Shown: in pieces, positions 1 to 11,381 of the stretch
How the letters are laid out: every line of letters starts with the position of its first letter
How positions within the stretch are numbered: the first letter of the stretch is position 1
Assembly (NCBI RefSeq): GCF_001039355.2
Contig: NW_019774403.1
Location: 139,032 to 166,744, forward strand
Direction: 5' to 3'
DNA length: 27,713 bases
Origin: Lingula anatina
Taxonomy: Eukaryota; Brachiopoda; Lingulata; Lingulida; Lingulidae
Translations under genes and position numbers: made by a program
The notes under the pieces: generated by a model
The model's input: the letters and a program-made list of their open reading frames with translations, nothing else
Told to the model about the DNA's origin: nothing
Database searches by the model: none

Positions 1-115
<115 letters not shown>

Positions 116-2430
116 CCTATGTGTTTTATGTCTCTTCTAGAACAATAGACGGGATAAACTCTGATCTCTGATTACATCATCAATGCTCATAAAATAAATG
201 TGGAACTGTTAGACTTCTGCCAGGATGAATGACAAGATCAACAATGGGAAACTTGCTCAGTAAACAGGACAGTTTACGTTAGTGAGCTGTAAGATTTGAC
301 AGATTACACTTTTTTGGCCTCCTGCAACTTACATTCCTGAGGCCCTGAAGGATGAATTGACGCAAAAGGACAGCTTTTTCCTATCAAAACATTATCAGTG
401 CATTGCATCTTAAAATTAAAATTGATTTCACAAAGAAGAAAAAAAAACAATAGTTTTTGTCCAAGGCAGTTTTTTTTTTTTTAAATAAATTTCGTCTGGG
501 TGACTCCCTATCACCACTAGGTCTAAGACATAATTATCAAACATAGCTAAAAATGTATCTTTTCATTTAATTTTACACTTATTTTAAAGAGGAATAAAAG
601 GCTCAAATGCATACAACATTCAGTAAGTATTATCAGGACAGGCTTTCCATATCAAACAGTATAATTACGTCAGCAGTTCTATGTCTAAGGCTAGAAACAA
701 GATGCTCCTCAGGCTCTTTCACTTAAAACCAAGACATCCCCAAGAGCCAAACTGTTAGTGCAACAAGCTGCAATAAGAAATGCACAGGATACACATCAGT
801 CAATTGAAATCCTATTATCTCTTTTTTAAATTTAAAAACACTTACTAGTAGAATGTGTTTCTTATTCTATAGATCCTTGTGCATTTGTTTCATGTTAATT
901 ACCTATCAAATTCAAATTTCATGAATTAATGGTATTCTTCAAAATAATTTTATATAATACACATATATATTGACTTACATTATGAAAATTAAGTTGGTTT
1001 CAAGTCAAAATGTGCATTTTGCAAGTAAATATGAGCAATAAATTCTGCAAAAGGCATAATACTAGAATAAGTGAGGCTTCTGAAATTTCCAAGTAAATCA
1101 GCGCATAGCTGTCATCCACAAGTTCATTATCTAGTGACAATCCTGTAACTGTCCTTCCTCTATTACACATTAATAATCCAGAGCAACTGAAAACCATTTC
1201 CAGTATTTCCCTCCCACACTGCTAATTAGGTGTAGGTTATCTTTATCTGAGCACCACACTACTGCATTAATATAATCCCAACTTAAATCAGGCAATATGA
1301 CCCCACATCCATATTATTATGATTATTCATAAGATATCTATTTTTGCCACTTGGCTTGATAATTTTACTCAAACCAAATGATATATCATTCTTATGGTGT
1401 ATCTGTGGATAAAAATATATTAATAAATAATTTCTTTTCACATAGCTATATCATCAAATTATTATGCAAACCAGTATGTGATGTGTGCGTGCATGAATGT
1501 GTGCATGCATATCACCTCCATGCATGTATACTCAACGTTATACCTAGAAAAAAGATATTAAATAGAAATTACTGTTTATGAAATATTTTGGAGATATAAT
1601 AAATATAATGTTGATTTGATACATTCTTCTATATCAGTGTGCGTGCACACATGCATGCGCATGAGCGCACACAAACACATACAGGGAAATAAACTCAATA
1701 TTAATATTAGAATCTAAGCCTTTCAGCAAAAAACAAGGCTCAATTTGATCCCTAATAAAATAATGATTGCAAAATGATTTCTTGCAAACATCAAAATTAT
1801 CACTAAAATAGGTCACAGGAAAAAAATTGACCCCATGCTGATTGATTAAAGCATGGTGGTAGTAGCACTTCAAATGAAAAACACCAGGAATAGTTCATCT
1901 TCTGTGATTTTATACTCAAATATCCCTGCAAGGTTTATAAATGGTGAATGTTGGCAAGGAAATGACTGTGCAATTAAACCTAAGTCTGACTGGATAGCAA
2001 GGTTAGTAAGGTAAATACTGACTGCAATGAGGACTATGAACAGCCAGATCACAAGTAGCTACTATCAGCACATATAACATACGGATGAAATTTGGAAACT
2101 CATTTCAAGCCTTTAAACTGATGGAAAATTTATGAAAAGTTTTAGAAAAATATATCAAATGAAAAGCAAAATTTATATATTGCTATCAGCAAAATTAAAT
2201 AGTTTCGGGAGTCAAAGTAAGCCATTGCTGACATATATATATCACCATTAACTTATAAAAACCATTAACCATTAACTGTATTTTGGGTCATTAGCCAAAT
2301 GAAGAGGCTTTGGATATTCATTAATTTAATAAATAGAAATATCATTCTTAGTGCTTTGTATTAAAAAAAGTCTACAAAAAAAAATCTTACAAACAGATTT
2401 TCATTGTCTTATTGAACACTAATATGCAGT

Positions 2431-2433
<3 letters not shown>

Positions 2434-2467
<34 letters not shown>

Positions 2468-2515
2468 TGCACACACACACACACACATACACACACGCAC
2501 ACACACACACACATG
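2434..2515. repeat. Interrupted CA microsatellite, copy 1
   Basis: CA units interrupted by CG, ATG and ATA. The counterpart in the other copy at 6536-6603 is shorter and interrupted differently. Confidence 0.95.
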
Positions 2516-2967
2516 CATGCATTCACAACAACGCAAACCACCTCAATTGAAAACCTTAGTAAGAGCACTGCTCACTTCAGAACTCTTGTTAGCACGACGT
2601 TATTTAAGGTCTGCACGTAAACAAAAATTCAAAGAAAAAAAAATAATCCCGCATATGTCATATGTAATTACCGTAATTTACAAAGGATCCAGGCTGTGTG
2701 CACAGTCAAGCATACGTCTTTAAGCTGTAACACTTACGCGTTTCTACGGCAATATGGTGCAATATTGCAATTATCAATCATTTCCGAGCATTTAACTCGG
2801 GCAAACATTTTAAACAACCAGTGAGCGCTGGCTGCCGAAGTCACGCATTGATTAGGACAGAACTTATCACCGACGGCGCCGTTCTGCATATTGGACCATT
2901 TCATCTACCTTTGAGCTTCTAGTGTCTGTCAACATCATGAAGCAGGTATAGAAGACGAGTCAGAGCT

Positions 2968-2968
2968 N
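2968..2968. other. Single N: assembly join 1
   Basis: Lone ambiguous base at the exact end of the homology between 1-2967 and 4077-7033. Read as a scaffold join between two contigs, not a sequencing ambiguity. Confidence 0.8.
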
Positions 2969-3369
2969 TTAAATCTGATCAGAACCAGTCTAGATTATGT
3001 CACCTGACATCCATACTTAGTAACATAATGAACTCTTTTTGGGTGACATCGTACAACCACAATTTAGTCTGTTCCAAAGGATTCATCTTCCACTAAATAA
3101 GACCAAAATTTTGGTCTAAAAAATAAGAGAAATTTCCAGGTGAATGTTCTTTTTCCAAAGAAGATGCAGATTTTGAAGCTGCACTGCAACACTGCACACC
3201 TTATCATATCTGTGCTAAATAATCTCCTAAACACATATTTAAATGCACCTTCTCATCGCAATATGGGTGTACTTTAGATGACAAAAAGGAGTTGAGCAGG
3301 AAAAGGAGGGGAGTTCCTGAGAACATACAGTTCTAACTGATACCTGGTGTAAAACAACCTTTTATCTAA

Positions 3370-3585
3370 GACCCCATTTCCAGAGATTAGATCGATCTAC
3401 TTTAGATCGACCTAACTCCCTGGGGGTTCACGCTAAATTGCAGTCAGCCGAGCGGGCACCATAGTTAATTACCCCCTTACAGCTTTTAGTAGGCGGGACA
3501 GACGCTTAAGCCGGCCAAGCTGACAGTAATCTAGTGAGACTCCCCTCAGGGATAGATCGATCTAAAAATCTATGGAAATGGGGTG
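3370..3585. mobile_element. MITE-like foldback element, TAA target-site duplication
   Basis: Terminal inverted repeats of about 33 bp: the left end reads GACCCCATTTCCAGAGA then TTAGATCGATCTA; the right end, reverse-complemented, reads CACCCCATTTCCATAGA then TTTTTAGATCGATCTA. Homology continues inward through a CTCCCTG-GGGG block. TAA flanks both sides (3367-3369 and 3586-3588). There is no open frame inside. Size, inverted repeats and a 3-bp TAA duplication suit a non-autonomous PIF/Harbinger-like element, but the family is inferred only from these features. Confidence 0.6.
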
Positions 3586-3628
3586 TAAGTCATGTTCACA
3601 TCAGGACCAATTAACATATACACACAAA

Positions 3629-3690
3629 AATAAATAAATAAAATAAAATAAAATAAAATAAAATAAAATAAATAAATAAATAAAAATAAA
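3629..3690. repeat. AAAT/AAAAT tract
   Basis: Runs of aaata and aaaata units on the plus strand just downstream of the foldback element. Confidence 0.9.
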
Positions 3691-4073
3691 AACCTAAACA
3701 TCATCATAATACTGACAAACAGACAGGTTCTAGCAGGAAACATGTCATGCCTTGGACATATGAATCAAATTATATTTGTTAAATCACCACAATCTTGTTA
3801 TTATTCATATGATTGTATAATTTTTTCATTGAAGTTCAGAAATGATAGACTGCCAATTTCTATTGCTCTTTTTCCTACAAAAGGTACTAGTGGTTCTAAT
3901 GTTAACACATCTTTACTAAACCATTTATTTGTCTTCCTGTGCTTCTTATTAAGCATACTACTATATTAAGGCCTATTCAAATTTCGTGTACAAAGACTTT
4001 CATGTGTTCTTTTTTTTCTTCCTAAAGTTCTTTTTTCTGAAGTTCAGATCTGATAGAGTAACCCCTCCTCCCC

Positions 4074-4076
<3 letters not shown>

Positions 4077-4169
<93 letters not shown>

Positions 4170-4176
4170 CACACAG
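4077..4176. repeat. (CT)n(CA)n microsatellite, copy 2
   Basis: Counterpart of 1-114: about 18 CT units followed by about 30 CA units with one interruption (acaaac). Confidence 0.97.
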
Positions 4177-6535
4177 GCCTATGTGTTTTATGTCTCTTCT
4201 AGAACAATAGACGGGATAAACTCTGATCTCTGATTACATCATCCATGCTCATAAAATAAATGTGGAACTGTTAGACTTCTGCCAGGGTGAATGACAAGAT
4301 CAACAATGGAAAACTTGCTCAGTAAACAGGACAGTTTACGTTAGCGTGCTGTAAGATTTGACAGATTACACATTTTTGGCCTCCTGCAACTTACATTCCT
4401 GATGCCCTGAAGGATGAATTGACACAAAAGGACAGCTTTTTCCTATCAAAACATTATCAGTGCATTGCATCTTAATATTAAAATTGATTTCACAAAGAAA
4501 AAAAAACAATATTTTTTATCCAAGGCAGTTTTTTTTTTTTTTAATAAATTTCGTCTGGGTGACTCCCTATCGCCACTAAGTCTAAGACATAATTATCAAA
4601 CATAGCTAAAAATGTATCTTTTCATTTAATTTTACACTTATTTTGAAGAGGAATAAAAGGCTCAAATGCATACAACATTCAGTAAGTATTATCAGGACAG
4701 GCTTTCCATATCAAACAGTATAATTACGTCAGCAGGTCTATGTCTAAGGCTAGAAACAAGATGCTCCTCAGGCTCTTTCACATAAAACCAAGACATCCCC
4801 AAGAGCCAAACTGTTAGTGCAACAAGCTGCAATAAGAAATGCACAGGATTCACATCAGTCAATTGAAATCCTATTATCTCTTTTTTTAATTTAAAAACAC
4901 TTACTAGTAGAATGTGTTTCTTATTCTATAGATCCTTGTGCGTTTGTTTCATGTTAATTACCTATCAAATTCAAATTTCATGAATTAATGGTATTCTTCA
5001 AAAAAATTTATATAATACACAGATATATTGACTTACATTATGAAAATTAAGTTGGTTTCAAGTCAGAATGTGCATTTTGCAAGTAAATATGAGCAATAAA
5101 TTCTGCAAAAGGCATAATACTAGAATAAGTGAGGCTTCTGAAATTTCCAAGTAAATCAGCGCATAGCTGTCATCCACAAGTTCATTATCTAGTGACAATC
5201 CTGCAACGGTCCTTCCTCTATTAGACATTAATAATCCAGAGCAACTGAAAACCATTTCCAGTATTTCCCTCCCACACTGCTAATTAGGTGTAGGTTATCT
5301 TTATCTGAGCACCACACTACTGCATTAATATAATCCCAACTTAAATCAGGCAATATGACCCCACATCCATATTATTATGATTATTCATAAGATATCTATT
5401 TTTGCCACTTGGCTTGATAATTTTACTCAAACCAAATGATATATCATTCTTATGGTGTATCTGTGGATAAAAATATATTAATAAATAATTTCTTTTCACA
5501 TAACTATATCATCAAATTATTATGCAAACCAGTATGTGATGTGTGCGTGCATGAATGTCAGCATGCATATCACCTCCATGCATGTATACTCAACGTTATA
5601 CCTAGAAAAAAGATATTAAATAGAAATTACTGTTAATGAAATATTTTGGAGATATAATAAATATAATGTTGATTTGATACATTCTTCTATATCAGTGTGC
5701 GTGCACACATGCATGCGCATGAGCACACACAGACACATACAGGAAAATAAACTCAATATTAATATTACAATCTAAGCCTTTCAGCAAAATGCAAGGCTCA
5801 ATTTGATCCCTAATAAAATAATGATTGCAAAATGATTTCTTGCAAACATCAAAATTATCACTAAAATAGGTCACAGGAAAAAAATTGACCCCATGCTGAT
5901 TGATTAAAGCATGGTGGTAGTAGCACTTCAAATGAAAAACACCAGGAATATCAAGTGGTGGAAATAAAAGTTTTAAAAAAGGAATTGCGATCTGGTAGTT
6001 CATCTTCTGTGATTTTATACTCAAATATCCCTGCAAGGTTTATAAATGGTGAATGTTCGCAAGGAAATGACTGTGCAATTAAACCTAAGTCTGACTGGAT
6101 AGCAAGGTTAGTAAGGTAAATACTGACTGCAATGAGGACTATGAACAGCCAGATCACAAGTAGCTACTATCAGCACATATAACATACCGATGAAATTTGG
6201 AAACTCATTTCAAGCCTTTAAACTGATGGAAAATTTATGAAAAGTTTAAGAAAAATATATCAAATGAAAAGCAAAATTTATATATTGCTATCAGCAAAAT
6301 TAAATAGGTTCGGGAGTCAAAGTAAGCTATTGTTGACATATATATATATATCACCATTAACTTATAAAAACCATTAACTATTAACTGTATTTTGGGCCAT
6401 TAGCCAAATGAAGAGGCTTTGGGTATTCATTACTTTAATAAATAGAAATATCATTTTTAGTGCTTTGTATTAAAAAAGTCTACAAAAAAATCTTACAAAC
6501 AGATTTTCATTGTCTTATTGAACACTGATATGCAG

Positions 6536-6603
6536 TACACACACACACGCACACACACACACAAACACACGCGCACACACACACACACATACACACGCAC
6601 ATG
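6536..6603. repeat. Interrupted CA microsatellite, copy 2
   Basis: Allelic-type counterpart of 2434-2515, shorter. Confidence 0.95.
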
Positions 6604-6879
6604 CATGCATTCACAACGCAAACCACCTAAATTGAAAACATTAGTATGAGCATTACTCACTTCAAAACTCTTGTTTGCACGACGTTAAAGGTCTGCACGT
6701 AAACAAAAATTCAAGAAAAAAATAAAATCCCGCATATGTCATATGTAATTACCGTAATTTACAAAGGATCCAGGCTGTGTGCACAGTAAAGTATACGTCT
6801 TTAAGCTGTAACACTTACGCGTTTCTACGGCAATATGGTGCAATATTGCAATTATCAATCATTTCCGAGCAGTTAACTC

Positions 6880-7290
6880 GGGCAAACATTTTAAACAACC
6901 AGTGAGCGCTGGCTGCCGATGTCACGCATTGATTAGGACAGAACTTATCACCGACGGCGCCGTTCTGCACATTTCATCTACCTTTGAGCCTCTCGTGTCT
7001 GTCAACATCATGAAGCAGGTATAGGAGACGAGTCAGAGATTTTTAATAAACATTAAGTGCTCGACATACCTTCAAATCTGTCGGAGAAAGCTGCAAAACA
7101 CTTTCACTCACTTCACTGGGGCTCTAAGCGGTGGGTCGTTCGCCATATTGATTTTTTGAAAGGTTATGATGTCACTTCCGGTTTCATCCTCCGCCCACGC
7201 ACTCCGACGCATCTATAGATGCAACAGGTGCGCTCAGAATGGGGCGGCTTCTATCGGCACAATGAAAAGGGATTAGGCAGGCGCAATCAA
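6880..7290. promoter_or_regulatory. CpG-rich promoter-like island, possibly bidirectional
   Basis: CpG dinucleotides cluster here against a CpG-poor surround (for example gacggcgccg, agcggtgggtcgttcgcc, ccgcccacgcactccgacgc, ggggcggc). Core motifs lie close together: an ETS-type ACTTCCGGT (7174-7182), a CRE/ATF-like TGATGTCA (7167-7174) and a YY1-like CGCCATATTG (7141-7150). On the minus strand an ATG in the YY1-like site (7146-7144) is followed by 5' splice consensus sites GTGAGT (7111-7106) and AAG|GTATGT (7070/7069). On the plus strand ATGAAGCAG|GTATAG occurs near 7010-7024. No downstream coding exons were found, so any transcript is hypothetical. Confidence 0.45.
7209..7222. repeat. 14-bp perfect palindrome
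   Basis: GCATCTATAGATGC inside the CpG-rich island. It could bind a dimeric factor or be chance. Confidence 0.6.
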
Positions 7291-9282
7291 ACAGAAAATT
7301 GTTTTCGTGACATTGCAAAATGATAATGAATAAAATGATCATTTTTATAGCAACTTGCTTGGTTTGGAATACCTTGTAACCTCAATCGATCTACAAATAG
7401 GCATATAAAAAACACAGAAAAGCTAACTTAAAGCGGAACCCTTTTCTTTTAACCAACAAGTTTAAATTTCAGGACATCAAACAAATTATGGAAAGAGATT
7501 CCAACTAAAACTAAGCACTTAAATGTGTGTAGGGGCGAGAAAGATGTGGGTGTGCGACTTACCTGAAGTTGTGATCTTCCTCTGTAGCCTTTATATAGCC
7601 TTTGTAGCCTTTATGATGAAAAATGTGTATATAATGTGACATAATGCATTGAGATAATGCTGTATTGACATCAGTTTGCAAACTTCTAGAAGATTAAGAA
7701 TAAAAAGATTTATTCTACGACCAACAGATATACCGTTCGATGGAAGCTTGGTTGTCGTCTTTTTCTCGTCATTTCCACCCCTCCCTTTCTTGTTGCTTTC
7801 ACCTCTCCGACGGTATTTAACAATATTATTATGCATAAGTTTAGGTAGCTTTCGTCTCACGTCAAGATTGCGTAAAATTTGGTGCTTGATAACTTAAATT
7901 ATTAAATTATCAGGCTCTTATTTTTAACTGTATATTAAATTTTTTTTTGACTAAAAATATCTAATTTCGACTGAACCGGAACTGGCAAATTTCGAAAGTA
8001 CCGAAGTGCTGGGAAACAATATTTCGTTACATACTACATGTAGAATACGTTTTATGAAAGTCTTGCTTCTTTTTGAACGAGCTTGCTTATCATACGGGTT
8101 TGCCATTTACTTGAAAACTGTCGGAGGGACCCTATGAGAGCAATTACTCGCTTATATATATATAGTAAAGAAAGAAAAATAAAAGAAAAATCAGGAAGAA
8201 TATTTTAAAACTAAAATCCATTACAAAATACAACTTTGAAATCCTTTTTATTACATCATGATAAGAACAACCATAGGGAAAGCAGTTCTTCTATTTAATT
8301 TTTTTATTACCTAATGTATATATGAAAAAATAATATATACCATTGATACTTATGAGCTTTCTTTTTGTCTGTAATAATGGGCCTTACTCTTCTTTAAATA
8401 CCATTCATCGGGGTTTCGAACCGTTTTTAATTTATGTTTTAACTTAAAAGTTATATATTTTCCTTTTCACATTAACAAAACTTAAGCCATCAATAAAATA
8501 ATGACAGCAATAGAGATAGATGAAACAATCACTCCGCGGTGTTTTAAAACTCAATTGTTCGCGTATAAAACAATACGTTCTCTTTTATTTTCACATTTTC
8601 TCTCTATATAACTATATTTCCCTGCTGTCCAATCCTAATGCATTCATTTGCGATCCTTCTCATTACAGGTTCAAAAAAATTTAGTTTTCGATGTTAAATA
8701 TTACACTGCAATTTTTGCACTGACTACCTTGTATACAACGAAGGATTTGGGTCAACTTACACCTACTATGCACTCACGTAAAGTTTACTAAATTCCAAAA
8801 TTCAATACATGCGAGTAAATGCTATTAATCATAAATTTACTTTTCTACCAAGCCTTATTCCACGTAGCCTAGACATCTAAAATATGACAATTAAATTACA
8901 CTATTCAATGCGCACCAAATTCAAATTCAAGTGCAAAACCATATTCCAAAATCGCTCTATGCATAAACATTATGTGCATCACTGGATCAAAATACATGCA
9001 TACAGACAGCAAGCAATAAAAAAAAACCCTGGTCTTGGCAACACTTATATTTCGAATTCAAGGTCTCCAGAGATACGCGAGTAGACAGTTGCAGGTGATA
9101 AAAGTGATCTCTGGTGCAAGTAAGATGTCGGCTACAGCAAGCTTAAGGAGGTAAATTCATTTATTCATCACGAATCTGTCCATCAATCTGTCTATCTATT
9201 TCAGTTAAAAGGATTCTGTGCATGGGTTTGTTTCAAATATCTCAATAGCGAATGGTAGGTAATTTTTCCACCTTAAACATAA

Positions 9283-9390
9283 AAGATTACTGAACGGTAA
9301 CCTGTTCTATCAGCATGTTTCCAGAAACAGCTGCTGGAAGCGACTTAGTCATGCTGATAGTAGAGATTGCAACTGGTCTCCAGTAATCTT
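9283..9390. repeat. 108-bp nested inverted repeat
   Basis: Outer arms AAGATTACTG (9283-9292) and CAGTAATCTT (9381-9390) are perfect complements. The middle arms CTATCAGCATG (9307-9317) and CATGCTGATAG (9350-9360) are perfect over 11 bp. Inner TTTCCAG and CTGGAAG pair with one G-T. Bulges separate the stems. It could be a decayed foldback transposon or the template of a structured RNA. Confidence 0.7.
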
Positions 9391-9737
9391 CATAATCTCG
9401 TGTGACGAACTCCGTATCCGATCAAGGATTTTTTATTTTCAAATTTTGTTTTTCATAAACTTGTAAATATGTCATGGAGTTGTATTTTACCATTTAGTTA
9501 GAATATTTCAATGTAATAGTATTTTAATTGTCAATTCTAATTTTTTTATTTCGCCATTCTGTTACAAACGCATTTTTTTAATCAGCTGATGTTTTCATAT
9601 CACTGCTTTCAATACTTAAAAATAATATTTTACATTGCTCAAGGTCATAACAATAAATGTACCAGAACAGAAATAAATGCATTAATACATTCGTTTGATT
9701 TCACTTTGCTTGGTCTTCACTGACTGACTGCAGACTA

Positions 9738-9751
9738 CTGCCCTCTAGCGG
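9738..9751 (-). promoter_or_regulatory. CTCF-like motif
   Basis: On the minus strand CCGCTAGAGGGCAG fits the CTCF core CCASYAGRKGGCRS at 13 of 14 positions. It is a motif match only. Confidence 0.35.
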
Positions 9752-10913
9752 CTCCCGTAAGTACTACTACCACATCACAAGCCTCTCCCTTAGAGCAAGT
9801 TATGCTAGATCCTTATCCCCTTTGTTTACAGATACTTTTTCAGAATTATGGATATGTAACAACTGAAAAAAGTATTCACAGTGGTCGACAATGTTTATAA
9901 ATAATAAACTGTATCTCTGTGGTTTTGGATCTTTTTGTGAATTCCTACTCTATTTTTCCACTTTCTTAAATGCTTTTTTAAGTTAACTCTTCAGGACATT
10001 TTTAAGTATAGGAAAATATTTTATTTATATAAAAAGACATTGTTAATAATTGAAGCATTACTAAAAGGGTTTGTAATTTATTTCTCACATGGCAAAATGA
10101 TAGAATCAAGCCACATTGACATTACAAGATAGTATTTCTCGGATTTCAATAAAAGCAATATTCATTCATTCTAGGTTTAAATCATTTACTGCAATATATT
10201 GGTCTCATTTTTGACAATTTTCTTTCAATACCCAGTGTTAGCCTGCCCTTTTCACTCTATTAAAAAAGTCTAATTGTTGAGGCAAGATCTCAAATGTTTG
10301 ATTTTTTAAAAACACCACCACTGACATTTAAAAATGTCAAGTGTGGCAACATCACTTATGTCTTCCAATTTTAGAATTGGCAAAAGCATTCCACCTGCAT
10401 CTAGTTTCACAGATTTTCTTCTTTGTGAACTGAATGAAAATAAAAAACACGAAGCATATTTTGATATAGTACACCTACATTTATTGATACAGTCATGGCT
10501 AACACAGTAAAACAGCGGTAGGTGAATTTTGTGCATGGACTGAAGTTGGAGCACAGGAGTGAAGGGGAGGGAGGAGAGACATCCTACAAAATATCACTCT
10601 GAAAATAACTAAGCATTGTTTTCATCAATTTCTTCTACATTTCTGTTTCAAAGTTTAACACTCATCTCTTTTAGATACATTTACATTGTGTCACATAACA
10701 GGCAATCTTCCATTTCATTATCCATGATATTTCCCCTTTTTTTGCACAAAAATATCATAACAATATTCTCTGTCCTACATACTGTTGTGACGATGGAGAA
10801 GGGGGTGCTTAACCCATGAAGTGCTCCAACCTCTCCCGCAGCCTTGATATATACTTGTGTTGGTAAATACAAAGACCCGGGCTCAAAGGATTACAAAGCT
10901 TATAATATAATAT

Positions 10914-10951
10914 ATAGATAGATGTATATTTATAGATAGATAGATAGATAA
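10914..10951. repeat. GATA microsatellite, copy 1
   Basis: Four uninterrupted GATA units (10935-10950) after a degenerate tatagata stretch. Confidence 0.93.
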
Positions 10952-11147
10952 TGTATATACAATTAAAATGCATAATGCTAACCCATATTCAGGACTTATG
11001 AGCACTCTACTCAATTTTACATACTCATAAAATCCTGGTTATCGGTTTGCGTTACTCCTGAGACATCCAAACTCCTGTATTTGTTGTACTTCACCCCTCC
11101 CCCCACCCAAACCAGTTGTTCTACAGCTTTACATAATTATCATCATC

Positions 11148-11189
<42 letters not shown>
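11148..11189. repeat. (AAT)14 microsatellite, copy 1
   Basis: Fourteen perfect AAT units. Confidence 0.95.
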
Positions 11190-11367
11190 CAAAGTTGTTG
11201 TTTTACAAGTGCTCTCTATGCTGACTGTATACCATTATTGCAAATACATAACATCTACCTCCGGGCACTACGGTGCAGGGGCCAGTAACTTCTGTATATT
11301 TGAACAGGTCTCTGAACTATAATACAACAAAGTGGCTAATCATGAGGTAGAATGGAGGAAATCTTTA

Positions 11368-11381
11368 CCACCAGATGGTGC
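11368..11381 (+). promoter_or_regulatory. CTCF-like motif, copy 1
   Basis: CCACCAGATGGTGC matches CCASYAGRKGGCRS at 13 of 14. The other copy (14549-14562) reads CCACCAGAGGGTGC and scores the same: the T/G difference falls at the K position, where both bases are allowed. Confidence 0.3.

Larger units (their letters stand above)
2969..4076. other. Unique non-coding stretch with a foldback element
   Basis: About 1.1 kb with no gene. It contains the 216-bp inverted-repeat element at 3370-3585 and an A-rich AAAT/AAAAT tract around 3629-3690. It leads into the CT/CA microsatellite at 4077. The plus-strand open frames at 3742-3969 and 3986-4210 are a low-complexity frame and a microsatellite frame. 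Confidence 0.6.
4077..7033. repeat. 3-kb direct repeat, copy 2
   Basis: Second copy of 1-2967, continuous with unique sequence on both sides (2969-4076 and 7034 onward). It carries the 47-nt segment absent from copy 1 and has fewer CA units at its start. Copies diverge exactly where copy 1 meets the N: copy 1 reads cagagct then N, copy 2 reads cagagattttt and continues. Confidence 0.9.
7291..10568. other. Non-coding sequence, no gene recognised
   Basis: AT-rich DNA. Isolated signals are a strong minus-strand 5' splice consensus CAG|GTAAGT near 7562, a 26-base plus-strand ATG stretch before a GTAAAT donor (9125-9150), a foldback at 9283-9390 and a CTCF-like site at 9738-9751. The opposing open frames at 7591-7860 (minus) and 7676-7897 (plus) have no recognisable domain, and neither joins a second exon in frame. 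Confidence 0.55.

Noticed and set aside
2412-2723. Open frame rich in His-Thr repeats (also 3986-4210)
   Set aside because: Produced by CA/CT microsatellites read in frame. The tract length and interruptions differ between the two copies, and there is no domain outside the repeat.
5951-6157. Minus-strand frame beginning with a hydrophobic stretch (counterpart 1870-2052)
   Set aside because: It looks protein-like, but a 47-nt difference between copies disrupts the frame, and no flanking exon continues it.
7591-7897. Opposing frames, one Lys/Arg-rich on the minus strand and one hydrophobic on the plus strand
   Set aside because: They are mirror shadows of one another with no domain; the minus frame ends before the nearby GTAAGT donor, so no coding exon can be built.
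8400-8425. GGGTTTCGAACC resembling a tRNA/SINE B box
   Set aside because: No A box or cloverleaf arms at the right distance, so it is only a palindrome.
9125-9150. ATG with reasonable context followed by a GTAAAT donor, as if a short first coding exon
   Set aside because: The nearest acceptor (about 9204) leaves an intron of roughly 50 nt and gives an immediate in-frame stop (AGT TAA).
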